Positions 1 to 8,551 of a stretch of 49,516 bases of DNA are shown here, piece by piece. Source of the stretch: Parachlamydiales bacterium (lineage in GTDB: Bacteria > Chlamydiota > Chlamydiia > Chlamydiales > JAEMRK01); the NCBI GenBank assembly GCA_016463375.1, contig JAEMRK010000004.1:12797-62312 (forward strand), given 5' to 3'. Position 1 is the first letter of the stretch; each line of letters begins with the position of its first letter. The translations under genes and the position numbers were made by a program. Under the pieces are notes generated by a model, which was given only the letters and a program-made list of their open reading frames with translations, ran no database searches and was not told the origin of the DNA.

Positions 1-1580
1 GAATGCCATTCACTCAATATGTATTTTCCGCGTATAATAGCGCAGTAATCATTGCGCAAGCATACAGCCTGACGCTCAACATCATTCATTTTTATTTCGA
101 GTTCTTTAGTAATTCCTAGCAATTTCATCTGTTCATGGCATTCATTAACAGAATCATTTTCTCTTAAGGCTGCAGCTATTGCTTTTCTTTGCAATTGAGC
201 TAATGGTTGTAACCCTAATTTCGAACGAAATATAAGCTTAGTATAAAATTTTTCGTCTGTAACGGATAATTGCTCTATGAATTTATGTATTGGTAAAAGA
301 TCATTTTTTGTTTTTGCAGGGATTGATGTAAATTTTAAATGACCTTTTTTATCAAAAAAAACTTTGGACGGATCTAAATCAGCTGGTAAATACTCACTAT
401 TAACTAGCTCATTTAAAAATTGGATAAGTCCTTTCTCATAGATTTTGTAATTAGGTGCTGCTTTATCCCAAGAGCATAACATGGGTGATTTACCAAGTTT
501 TTCTTCAACGGTAAAAAGACCGTTTTCTGCTAATTGACGATCAGCTAAAGGCAATCCCCAATTACTTTTTTTCCTCTCTAATTGCTCAAGAGCTAGGCTG
601 GTTTCGTTCCTTAAACTGTAACGAACAACTATGCTGTCATTACCCTCAACATGAAAAACTAAATTTTGATCGTTGGCTTGTCTTTTAATCGATTTAAATG
701 GCAATCCCAGAGATAATATGTTCCCATGATCATTAACTTTTTCGGGATGTCTGCAATTAGCTTTTTTCAGTACCCATTTTTCATGTAACGGATCTTTTTG
801 CAAAAAAATTGGACATTCAAGCCGTTCTAAACTTTTATGAAGTTGATATTCGAGTTTGAAAAGCTCAGAATATCCTCCCCCATTTTTTTTCACGATTTGC
901 TTTAAACCATGATGCAATGTACGCACTGACAGAGAATTTTTTTTGTTTTTGTAAGATTTTGCAATAGCGTTCACTAGTGTTGAAGAATCCTCTATCTTAT
1001 CTAAGCTAGTTTTTCCCAACTGATTGAGAACGTCAATCTTAATTGGATTCTCGAGTTTGGACTCAAGTTCCATAATTTCAACTTCTTTTTGCAACCGATT
1101 GTAAAATCTACAAAAATCATCAACTTGTATTGGACTTGATTTTTGTATAGTCTGTGAAAAAACGCGGTTGATTTTAGTAATTGATTCTTTGATTGTTTCT
1201 GTATTATTGGAGCTGTTGGGATCAATGAGCTGACATAAAAGCATTAAAGAATCAACAGATCCTTTATCGCCATGCTCTCTTATGGCCAGTTCAGTATTAG
1301 CTATTGTTAACAATTTCGACCATTGCTCATAAACATTCAAAATTGTCTGATTCAATTTCTTATGTTTGTATTGGTCATTCTTATCGAACAAATGGATGAT
1401 GTTATAAATCCAGATCCACACTCTTCCATGCCTAGATTGAGTGCTTGAATAAAGTTTGTTGCTCCATGGTGAAGCAATAAGCTCAGAGTTTTTTTCACTT
1501 TTAATAAGTAATGGTAATGTTTGTTTTAAAGATAGGTATGATAGATCTGCGGATTTTTTTTGATTAACTGATGAATTCAT
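1..1580 (-). CDS. large hypothetical protein, 3' end outside window
   Basis: A single open frame runs from an ATG at 1580 down to position 1 with no stop, giving at least 526 codons; the C-terminus lies beyond the window. An AGGG eight bases upstream of the ATG can serve as ribosome binding site. There is no signal peptide or membrane segment; the product is charged and mostly helical-looking. I do not recognise the family. Residues about 390-420 resemble the catalytic-loop region of eukaryotic-type kinases: D-L-D-P-S-K at 401-406, followed by a hydrophobic run and G-H-L-K-F-T at 413-418. The His-Arg, Lys, Asn and DFG residues of a working kinase are not there. This resemblance is by eye only. 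It is divergent from the next gene across a very AT-rich spacer. A host-directed protein is possible but not shown. Confidence 0.85.
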   Translation of the reverse strand, partial: MNSSVNQKKSADLSYLSLKQTLPLLIKSEKNSELIASPWSNKLYSSTQSRHGRVWIWIYNIIHLFDKNDQYKHKKLNQTILNVYEQWSKLLTIANTELAIREHGDKGSVDSLMLLCQLIDPNSSNNTETIKESITKINRVFSQTIQKSSPIQVDDFCRFYNRLQKEVEIMELESKLENPIKIDVLNQLGKTSLDKIEDSSTLVNAIAKSYKNKKNSLSVRTLHHGLKQIVKKNGGGYSELFKLEYQLHKSLERLECPIFLQKDPLHEKWVLKKANCRHPEKVNDHGNILSLGLPFKSIKRQANDQNLVFHVEGNDSIVVRYSLRNETSLALEQLERKKSNWGLPLADRQLAENGLFTVEEKLGKSPMLCSWDKAAPNYKIYEKGLIQFLNELVNSEYLPADLDPSKVFFDKKGHLKFTSIPAKTKNDLLPIHKFIEQLSVTDEKFYTKLIFRSKLGLQPLAQLQRKAIAAALRENDSVNECHEQMKLLGITKELEIKMNDVERQAVCLRNDYCAIIRGKYILSEWH

Positions 1581-1703
1581 AAAATTACCCTGGTGATTGA
1601 AACTAACTTTTATATTTTTTTCGATTAAGACAAAATCATTTTTAACTTTTAATTTAAATAAAAAAATATTAATTAAATATTAATTTGAATTAAAAGAGAA
1701 AAA

Positions 1704-2363
1704 ATGAGCATTGATCCTAATATTACTTATGTAAATTTGAGAACAGGTCAAATTATAAAATATGAAGAAACAGATGAAGTAGATGAATCAATAAAAAATT
1801 TATTTAGTTTAGGTGAGGGAGTTGTCATCGATTTTTTCAATAACAAATTGAAAAATAAGATAACTGATATTGAAGAAAATTCTAAATTAGATGCATCTTC
1901 CAAAAAAACTGAAACAACTGCCTCAAATATTGTTTTTCCTATAACAGACAACGTATTAACAAGTATACCCAGAGGCAGTTTTTTACCTAACTCTCCCCTA
2001 CTACAATTTAATGATTCACCTAGAATGTCCCCAAGAAATTCGCCTAAAAATTCTCCAAAAAGATCATTGAGTCCATGTCCTCAGTCTTTCATTATTAATT
2101 TGGAAAATATCTCTGCAGTGGCTTTATTTTTTTTTATAAAATTCAATGAATTAGGATATTCAAAATTTTTACATTACATGGATAGTAATAAAGATTTTTC
2201 TTTAAGTGATCTTAAATCTGCTGCTGATAGCGCTAAGAATTACCATAGAGCAATCATAGATCCTTATGTCATGCGAAACCTAACTCAAAGAGCCAAAAAT
2301 TCAGTCTCTGCTGCCAAAAAAAATGCTGAAGAGTTTGGGAAGCATTACAAATCTGTATTATAG
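1704..2363 (+). CDS. hypothetical protein with tandem Ser-Pro-Arg/Lys motifs
   Basis: This is a 219-residue protein of unknown family. Residues 97-124 contain six Ser-Pro dipeptides. Four of them (S105, S109, S113, S117) are spaced exactly four residues apart, and each is followed by Arg or Lys. S117-P-K-R fits the consensus of proline-directed (CDK-type) kinases, and SP[KR] repeats also occur in DNA minor-groove binding tails. A hydrophobic stretch at about 137-146 is too short to be a convincing membrane span. The C-terminal third is helical and basic. No signal peptide is seen. The gene stands alone, divergent from the partial gene to its left and 57 bases ahead of the sugar-nucleotide operon. 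A type III effector role is a guess from composition only. Confidence 0.75.
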   Translation: MSIDPNITYVNLRTGQIIKYEETDEVDESIKNLFSLGEGVVIDFFNNKLKNKITDIEENSKLDASSKKTETTASNIVFPITDNVLTSIPRGSFLPNSPLLQFNDSPRMSPRNSPKNSPKRSLSPCPQSFIINLENISAVALFFFIKFNELGYSKFLHYMDSNKDFSLSDLKSAADSAKNYHRAIIDPYVMRNLTQRAKNSVSAAKKNAEEFGKHYKSVL

Positions 2364-2384
2364 ATAACAAATCGACAGTTAAGT

Positions 2385-2390
2385 TATAAT
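2385..2390 (+). promoter_or_regulatory. candidate -10 box of the ugd operon
   Basis: A perfect TATAAT lies 30 bases ahead of the ugd ATG, in the only spacer before seven tightly packed genes. No good -35 hexamer is visible at the usual distance, so the assignment rests on the -10 match and the position. Confidence 0.35.
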
Positions 2391-2420
2391 AAACCTTCTA
2401 ATTTGCCCGCTGGATGTTAA

Positions 2421-3806
2421 ATGAAAATTTTAGTTATTGGCACAGGTTATGTTGGTTTAGTCACTGGAAGTTGCTTTGCAGAGATGGGTCACCATGTCAC
2501 ATGCCTTGATGTAGATACTAAAAAACTAGCTCTTTTGAAAAAGGGTACAATCCCTATTTACGAACCAGGTCTGGAAGAAATTGTTAAACGCAATATTAAG
2601 TCAGGGCGCCTGCTCTTTTCAAATAACTATCAAGAATCCGTTGATGATGCTCAATTTTGCTTCTTAGCCCTTCCGACTCCTTGTAAAGCGGGTGGTGAAT
2701 GTGATCTCACTTACATTGAGCAAGCAATTGTCGAAATCGCTTTGCACATGAAAGAGCACAAAGTAATTGTCAACAAATCAACTGTGCCAGTTGGTACCAA
2801 TGAAGCTGTTCGTCAACTTTTATCTGATATGTTGGCAAACCATGGTAAAGACATATCATTTGATGTTGTCTCAAACCCTGAGTTTTTAAAAGAAGGGGAT
2901 GCTGTTAACGATTTCATGAAACCAGATCGTATTGTTTTAGGTGTTGAGAGTCCATCTGTCGAAAAACTAATGAGAGAGTTGTACGCGCCATTTAACATCA
3001 ATCATGAACGCATATTGGTCATGGATCCAATTTCTGCAGAGATGACTAAATATGCTGCTAATGCCATGTTAGCAACACGTATATCCTTTATGAATGAACT
3101 AGCCGGACTTTGTGAAAAAACGGGCGCTAACATTAACTTAATTCGTAAAGGATTGGGGTCTGATTCTCGTATTGGTTACAGCTTTTTATACGCAGGTGTT
3201 GGATATGGTGGATCGTGTTTTCCTAAAGACATTAAAGCCTTAATGTCTAAAGCAGAAACACTAGATCATCCATTATCTATTCTTCAAGCAGTTGAAAGCG
3301 TGAATACACGTCAAAAAAAATTGTTAGCTGAAAAGATAAAAAACTATTTTCAAAACGATTTAAGTGGAAAAACTCTTGCTATTTGGGGATTATCATTTAA
3401 ACCTGGCACGGACGATATGCGTGAAGCGACATCCCTTGTACTGATACAAGAGATGTTAGAACTTGGTGTGACTTTGCGTTTATTTGATCCTGTCGCCATG
3501 AACAACGCCAAGAAGTTATTACCTCATCCAGATCTCATTTGGTGCCAAGATGAAAATGAAGCTGCTATAGGCGCTGACGCTATCGTTCTTGTAACTGAGT
3601 GGAAACAGTTCCGTTTTGCAGAATTTGAAGAAATAAAAAAAGTATTGAAAGGTTATGTTATTTTTGATGGTCGCAATCAATACAATCCTAAAGAGATGTT
3701 TAGTAAAGGATTTGATTATATTGGAATAGGTCAACCTTCATTACTTAATGATCAAACTGGCCAATCAGAAGAAGATTTCTTAGAAGAAGAGGCCTTTTAC
3801 CCTTGA
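2421..3806 (+). CDS. ugd: UDP-glucose 6-dehydrogenase
   Basis: Oxidises UDP-glucose to UDP-glucuronate with NAD+ in the cytoplasm. The N-terminus carries the dinucleotide-binding motif G-T-G-Y-V-G (residues 7-12). The catalytic cysteine is Cys266 within G-Y-G-G-S-C-F-P-K-D, the family signature. At 461 residues it is of normal length, with a short acidic tail. It is the first gene of a seven-gene operon. Its UDP-glucuronate can feed the UDP-glucuronate 4-epimerase-like enzyme three genes downstream. Its stop codon overlaps the TTG start of galE (TTGA). Confidence 0.96.
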   Translation: MKILVIGTGYVGLVTGSCFAEMGHHVTCLDVDTKKLALLKKGTIPIYEPGLEEIVKRNIKSGRLLFSNNYQESVDDAQFCFLALPTPCKAGGECDLTYIEQAIVEIALHMKEHKVIVNKSTVPVGTNEAVRQLLSDMLANHGKDISFDVVSNPEFLKEGDAVNDFMKPDRIVLGVESPSVEKLMRELYAPFNINHERILVMDPISAEMTKYAANAMLATRISFMNELAGLCEKTGANINLIRKGLGSDSRIGYSFLYAGVGYGGSCFPKDIKALMSKAETLDHPLSILQAVESVNTRQKKLLAEKIKNYFQNDLSGKTLAIWGLSFKPGTDDMREATSLVLIQEMLELGVTLRLFDPVAMNNAKKLLPHPDLIWCQDENEAAIGADAIVLVTEWKQFRFAEFEEIKKVLKGYVIFDGRNQYNPKEMFSKGFDYIGIGQPSLLNDQTGQSEEDFLEEEAFYP

Positions 3807-4804
3807 TTAATCAACGATTCAATCAAAACGTACTAGTCACAGGTGGTGCGGGTTACATTGGATCGCACACTTGTAAGGCCTTATTTGAAGAGGGATACAC
3901 TCCAGTTGTAATCGATAATTTAGTGACTGGTCATGAATGGGCAGTTAAATGGGGTCCTTTAGAAAAGGGATCATTTGGCGATTCACAATTCATTACTGAT
4001 CTTATAGCTCGTTATAACCCAATAGCCATTTTGCATTTTGCGGCATCTATTGATGTTGCAGAATCTGTTAAAGACCCCTTTAAATATTATCAAAACAACA
4101 CAATCAATACGTTTGAGCTTCTCAAAGTCATTAAAACTAATCCCATACCTTTTATCTTTTCAAGCACATGTGCAACTTATGGCACACCCTTGCAACCAAC
4201 ACTTGATGAAAATCATCTTCAAAATCCAATCAATCCCTACGGTTCTTCAAAATTAATGGTTGAAAAGATGTTGATCGATGCCAGTCGCATCTTTAATATC
4301 CCTTACACCATTCTTCGATACTTTAATGCTTGTGGCGCCGATTCAGCATGTGAAATTGGTGAAAGCCATCCTATTGAAACACATCTTATTCCTCTTACTG
4401 TGCAAGCAGCGCTTGGACAGCGTACTTCATTAACTGTTTTTGGTACTGATTATGAAACACCCGACGGCAGTTGTATAAGAGATTATATTCACGTTACAGA
4501 TTTAGCTAATGCTCATATTTTAGCATTGAAGAGATTGCTCAATCAGCAATCTAGTGAATGTATAAACTTAGGCATTGGCCATGGCTACTCAGTATTAGAA
4601 ATTACCGAATTAGTAAAAAAAATAACAGGTAGTGATTTTAAAGTTGAATATGCTGACAGAAGGGCTGGCGACCCAGCTATTCTCATTGCAAATGCGTCTA
4701 AGGCGCTAAAGCTTTTACGCTTTATGCCAAAACATTCTAATCTTACCAACATCATACAAACAGCTTGGTCATGGCAACTTAAAGAGAGTTTGGCATGCAA
4801 ATAG
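3803..4804 (+). CDS. galE: UDP-glucose 4-epimerase
   Basis: Interconverts UDP-glucose and UDP-galactose, an extended short-chain dehydrogenase reaction. Residues 14-20 are the glycine-rich NAD motif G-G-A-G-Y-I-G. The catalytic pair is Tyr146 and Lys150 (Y-G-S-S-K), with the Ser/Thr triad at 120-122. Length (333) is normal. The start is a TTG at 3803 that shares bases with the ugd TGA stop; no in-frame ATG lies early enough to preserve the nucleotide-binding motif. The product UDP-galactose is the substrate of the mutase encoded next, so the two genes form a UDP-galactofuranose route. Confidence 0.95.
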   Translation: MINQRFNQNVLVTGGAGYIGSHTCKALFEEGYTPVVIDNLVTGHEWAVKWGPLEKGSFGDSQFITDLIARYNPIAILHFAASIDVAESVKDPFKYYQNNTINTFELLKVIKTNPIPFIFSSTCATYGTPLQPTLDENHLQNPINPYGSSKLMVEKMLIDASRIFNIPYTILRYFNACGADSACEIGESHPIETHLIPLTVQAALGQRTSLTVFGTDYETPDGSCIRDYIHVTDLANAHILALKRLLNQQSSECINLGIGHGYSVLEITELVKKITGSDFKVEYADRRAGDPAILIANASKALKLLRFMPKHSNLTNIIQTAWSWQLKESLACK

Positions 4805-5910
4805 ATTACTTAATTGTAGGCGCTGGATTTTCTGGATGTGTGATTGCTGAAAGGCTTGCTCGTGAAAAAAGTAAAAGCGTTTTAATCATCGATAAAAGAT
4901 CTCATATTGGTGGAAACGCTTATGATTACTATGATGAAAGTGGAATACTAGTTCACAAGTATGGACCCCACATTTTTCATACAAATTTGAATGAAGTCTT
5001 CGAATACCTAAGCCAATTTACTGAGTGGATTCCTTATGAGCATCGAGTGAGGTGCATGGTCGAAGGTAAAAGCTACCCTTTTCCGATTAATCGATCGACC
5101 ATTAATGCACTGTTTGGTCTAAAACTTGAAACTGAAGAAGAAGTTGAAGCTTTTTATGCCTCACAAAGAGAGCCAATAACAAATCCTACTAACGCAGAAG
5201 AGCGGGTTTTAGCAACTTTAGGCCGCAAGCTTTATGAAACTTTTTATGAGAGTTACACTAAAAAGCAATGGGGTATTGATCCTAAAGAATTAAATGCTCA
5301 AGTTACAGCGCGTATTCCCTATAGATTAAACAATGATGATCGCTATTTTCAAGATCGCTATCAAATGATGCCCAAAGACGGCTATACGGCGATGTTTAAA
5401 AAGATGCTCGATCATCCGCTCATTCAAGTTCAACTCAATTGCGATTATTTTCAGTTACCATCTTCAATTTCGTACAAGCATTTAATTTACACAGGACCAA
5501 TCGATCAATTTTTTAATTATTGTTATGGACCACTTCCTTATCGCAGCGTTAAGTTTTCTTTAAAAACGCTAGATCAAGATAGCGCGCAAGAAGTTGGCAC
5601 AGTTAATTTTCCTAATGACCATGACTACACACGATGCACCGAATTTAAAAAATTAACGGGCCAACAAACAGATAAAACAACAATTGCTTACGAGTATCCA
5701 GATACACCAGAAAATTGCGATAACGAGCTTTATTACCCTATTCCCACAAAAAACAGCGATGCTTTGTACAAACGCTATTCTCTTCTTGCGCATCAACTAA
5801 AAAACGTCAGTTTTTTAGGCCGATTGGGAGATTTCAAATATTACAATATGGATCATGCCGTTATGCGTGCTCTTAAATTTTTTAAAAATGAGCTATCACA
5901 CCATGAGTAA
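4795..5910 (+). CDS. glf: UDP-galactopyranose mutase
   Basis: Flavoenzyme that converts UDP-galactopyranose to UDP-galactofuranose, the donor for galactofuranose-containing surface glycans. The N-terminus has the FAD-binding V-G-A-G-F-S-G motif, then the mutase signatures H-I-G-G-N-A-Y-D and K-Y-G-P-H-I-F-H-T. Length (371) matches the family. The start overlaps the galE end by ten bases, which implies translational coupling. No dedicated galactofuranosyltransferase is recognisable in the operon; the glycosyltransferases at 7806 and 8552 are candidates only by proximity. Confidence 0.95.
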   Translation: MQIDYLIVGAGFSGCVIAERLAREKSKSVLIIDKRSHIGGNAYDYYDESGILVHKYGPHIFHTNLNEVFEYLSQFTEWIPYEHRVRCMVEGKSYPFPINRSTINALFGLKLETEEEVEAFYASQREPITNPTNAEERVLATLGRKLYETFYESYTKKQWGIDPKELNAQVTARIPYRLNNDDRYFQDRYQMMPKDGYTAMFKKMLDHPLIQVQLNCDYFQLPSSISYKHLIYTGPIDQFFNYCYGPLPYRSVKFSLKTLDQDSAQEVGTVNFPNDHDYTRCTEFKKLTGQQTDKTTIAYEYPDTPENCDNELYYPIPTKNSDALYKRYSLLAHQLKNVSFLGRLGDFKYYNMDHAVMRALKFFKNELSHHE

Positions 5911-6853
5911 AGTGCTATTAGTAACCGGCTGCGCCGGTTTTATAGGAATGCATGCTGCATTATATGCAAAACGCCGTGGAGATAAGGTGATAGGGCTTGA
6001 TCACTTTAATGACTACTACGCTATTAAACTGAAACGCGATCGCGAAAAAATTCTTAAAGACAATGGCATCGATGTCATTGATTGCGATGTTTGTGATCAA
6101 AAAAAATTAGAACAAATCATTGAAGAACATAAAATCACACATTTTCTCCATTTAGCTGCTCAAGCCGGTGTTAGGTATTCTCTAGAAAATCCCAACGCTT
6201 ATTTACATAGTAATGTAAATGGCTTTACAAGTGTTTTGGAAGCTATTCGCAAATTCCCACACATACCCCTCATTTACGCATCGTCTTCTTCTGTTTATGG
6301 CACTAACGACAAGCTCCCTTTTTCTGTAGATGACACAACGGATCATCCAGCCAACTTTTATGGTGCTACAAAAAAAGCCAATGAAGTGATGGCCTATTCC
6401 TACCACCATTTGTTTAAAATCAAAGTGACAGGTCTCAGATTTTTCACAGTCTATGGACCATGGGGCAGACCTGATATGGCTTACTATTCATTTGCTGAAG
6501 CCATAAAAAAAGGTATTCCTATCAATGTCTTTAATAATGGAAATATGAGCCGCGATTTCACGTACATTGATGATATCGTTGAAGGTACATTATCTGCTGT
6601 CGATCATGCTTATGATTGTGAGCTATTCAATTTAGGTGACAATGATCCACAGGATCTTGGCACCATGATTGAATACATTGAAAATGCATTGAATAAAAAA
6701 GCGATTATAAATTACTTGCCAATGCAGCAAGGAGATATGCTCAGCACGTATGCAGACATTTCTCATTCACAATTAAAACTTAAATTTCAGCCGAAGACAC
6801 CTTTAAAAGACGGCATTAATCAATTTATAGAGTGGTTTAAAAATTATGAATAA
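5903..6853 (+). CDS. NAD-dependent epimerase, UDP-glucuronate 4-epimerase type
   Basis: Extended short-chain dehydrogenase of 316 residues, with T-G-C-A-G-F-I-G near the N-terminus and a Y-G-A-T-K catalytic motif. The early segment (L-D-H-F-N-D-Y-Y) and the R-F-F-T-V-Y-G-P-W-G-R-P-D-M-A motif are typical of UDP-glucuronate 4-epimerases, which make UDP-galacturonate. This fits the ugd gene at the head of the operon. An upstream in-frame ATG at 5855 lies inside glf. The ATG at 5903 is preferred because it starts directly before the Rossmann strand and overlaps the glf stop by eight bases. A dTDP-glucose dehydratase or another epimerase is less likely. Confidence 0.88.
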   Translation: MSKVLLVTGCAGFIGMHAALYAKRRGDKVIGLDHFNDYYAIKLKRDREKILKDNGIDVIDCDVCDQKKLEQIIEEHKITHFLHLAAQAGVRYSLENPNAYLHSNVNGFTSVLEAIRKFPHIPLIYASSSSVYGTNDKLPFSVDDTTDHPANFYGATKKANEVMAYSYHHLFKIKVTGLRFFTVYGPWGRPDMAYYSFAEAIKKGIPINVFNNGNMSRDFTYIDDIVEGTLSAVDHAYDCELFNLGDNDPQDLGTMIEYIENALNKKAIINYLPMQQGDMLSTYADISHSQLKLKFQPKTPLKDGINQFIEWFKNYE

Positions 6854-7304
6854 ACTCCCCTCCTTTTCTTTAAAAGACTCTCAAGGAAATATACATAGCA
6901 ATCAAGATTGCCAAGGTTGTTACACACTACTTTATTTTTATCCTAAAGACGACACTACAGGTTGTACAAAACAAGCATGTCTTTATCGTGATCTTAAAGT
7001 TGAACTTCTTGAAAAAGGGATAAAAATTATAGGGGTTAATCCAGCACCGTCTCATCAAAAATTTGAAACCAAATACGAATTGAATTTCCCCATTTTGTGT
7101 GATGATCAGCTTGATCTATGTAAAAAAATGGAAGTCTGGAAAGAAAAATCGATGTATGGCCGCAAATATATGGGTGTTGAACGCTCATGTTTTTTAATAA
7201 ACCCTGATGGAATCATCGTTTGGGAAAAAAGAAATGTTTCGCTTGCAGGTCATCAAGAAGAATTGTTAAAAGTGGTAGAGACATTTCTCATACACAATAA
7301 CTAA
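6846..7304 (+). CDS. bcp: peroxiredoxin, BCP/PrxQ type
   Basis: Thiol peroxidase of 152 residues that reduces hydroperoxides with thioredoxin as usual partner. The peroxidatic cysteine is Cys40 in Y-P-K-D-D-T-T-G-C-T. The resolving Cys45 lies four residues on, the arrangement of the alpha-2 PrxQ class. The start overlaps the preceding epimerase by eight bases, placing an antioxidant gene inside a sugar-nucleotide operon. Confidence 0.9.
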   Translation: MNKLPSFSLKDSQGNIHSNQDCQGCYTLLYFYPKDDTTGCTKQACLYRDLKVELLEKGIKIIGVNPAPSHQKFETKYELNFPILCDDQLDLCKKMEVWKEKSMYGRKYMGVERSCFLINPDGIIVWEKRNVSLAGHQEELLKVVETFLIHNN

Positions 7305-7314
7305 GGACATAACT

Positions 7315-7809
7315 ATGACATTGAAAAAAGGCGATCGCGCACCCGATTTTGAATTAACCACTAAAGCAAAAGATGGTCCAAAAAAACTAAAATTGTCGGA
7401 TAACTACGGAAAAAAAAATACAGTTCTTTTATTTTTCCCTATGGCTTTTACCGGCGGTTGCACTCAAGAAATGTGTGATGTCAGCAAAGGCCTTCACAAT
7501 CTCGATCAAGATAATTCAATAGTATGGGGCATCAGCGGAGATAACCCTTTTTCTCAAGAAGCTTGGGCTCAAAAAGAACATATCACAGTATCTCTGCTAT
7601 CCGATTACGATCATGCTGTTACAAAAGATTACGGTGTTGCCTATGAAAGCTTTTTACCTGACCATAACTTAGGTATGAAAGATGTTCCTAAACGTGCTGC
7701 ATTTGTAGTCGGTAAAGACGGTACCATACAATATGCAGAATCAAATGATGATCCACACTTAATGCCAGATTTTAAAAAAATCGTTGAGGTTTTAAAATCT
7801 TTACAATGA
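7315..7809 (+). CDS. second peroxiredoxin (AhpC/TSA family)
   Basis: A 164-residue peroxiredoxin distinct from its neighbour. The core motif is F-F-P-M-A-F-T-G-G-C-T with peroxidatic Cys49, and a second cysteine at Cys54 has the same five-residue offset as in PrxQ. The overall pattern (F-E-L-T near the N-terminus, F-x-P-x-A-F-T) resembles AhpE-like one-domain enzymes. It follows the first peroxiredoxin by ten bases, and its stop overlaps the next start (ATGA). Two adjacent, non-identical thiol peroxidases may differ in substrate or partner. Confidence 0.88.
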   Translation: MTLKKGDRAPDFELTTKAKDGPKKLKLSDNYGKKNTVLLFFPMAFTGGCTQEMCDVSKGLHNLDQDNSIVWGISGDNPFSQEAWAQKEHITVSLLSDYDHAVTKDYGVAYESFLPDHNLGMKDVPKRAAFVVGKDGTIQYAESNDDPHLMPDFKKIVEVLKSLQ

Positions 7810-8546
7810 TTAGCGTTACCATACTCACAAAAAATTCACAAAGGCATCTCAAAGCTGTCTTAGATTCTTTAAGATCTTTTGATGAAATCATTGTTTTAGA
7901 TAATGGATCAGACGATCAAACTTTGGATATTGCTCAGCAATATCCAAATGTTCGTATTCATAAAACGCCATTTATAGGTTTTGGTCCCCTGCACAATCAG
8001 GCATCGAATTTAGCTAAACACGATTGGATATTATCAATAGACAGTGATGAAATTTTAAGTGAGGGTCTTTTGCATGAAATTCAATCTTTAAATCTTAATG
8101 CTGATGCTATTTATTCATTTCCAAGACATACCTACTACAGAGGTAAGTTAATTCGGGGGTGTGGCTGGTATCCAGATCGAATTGTACGAATTTATAATCG
8201 TAAAAAAACACAGTTTTCAAATGATCAAGTTCATGAACGTATTTTAAAAGATGGTTTATTAGAAATTAGGCTCAAAGAGCCAATTATCCACTACTCCTAC
8301 ACAACGATTAGTGATTTTTTATCTAAGATGCAAAGTTACTCTGAACTTTTCGCAAAAAATTATAGGGGCAAAAAAAAATCATCGCCATTGATAGCGTTAA
8401 CACATTCTGCTGGAGCTTTCTTTAAAAGCTATTTTTTAAAGCGCGGGATTTGGGATGGGTATGCAGGATTTTTAATCTCATTTTATCAAGCTCATACAGC
8501 CTTTTACAAATATTTAAAGCTTTATGAAGCGAATAAAGACATTTAA
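7806..8546 (+). CDS. family 2 glycosyltransferase, WaaE/KdtX-like
   Basis: A GT-A fold enzyme of 246 residues. It begins with the nucleotide-sugar binding strand (I-S-V-T-I-L-T-K-N) and has D-N-G-S-D-D followed by a D79-S-D81 metal-binding motif. The H-N-Q region and the C-terminal pattern (H-Y-S-Y, Y-x-x-L-F-A-K) are like lipopolysaccharide core beta-glucosyltransferases of the WaaE/KdtX/LgtF group. No membrane span is obvious. As the last gene of the operon it is the likely user of one of the sugar nucleotides made upstream. It converges on the next glycosyltransferase with only five bases between them. Confidence 0.85.
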   Translation: MISVTILTKNSQRHLKAVLDSLRSFDEIIVLDNGSDDQTLDIAQQYPNVRIHKTPFIGFGPLHNQASNLAKHDWILSIDSDEILSEGLLHEIQSLNLNADAIYSFPRHTYYRGKLIRGCGWYPDRIVRIYNRKKTQFSNDQVHERILKDGLLEIRLKEPIIHYSYTTISDFLSKMQSYSELFAKNYRGKKKSSPLIALTHSAGAFFKSYFLKRGIWDGYAGFLISFYQAHTAFYKYLKLYEANKDI

Positions 8547-8551
8547 TATCT

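Noticed and set aside
1001-1225. A 74-codon minus-strand frame
   Set aside because: Lies in another frame inside the long partial gene at 1-1580, which is open throughout.
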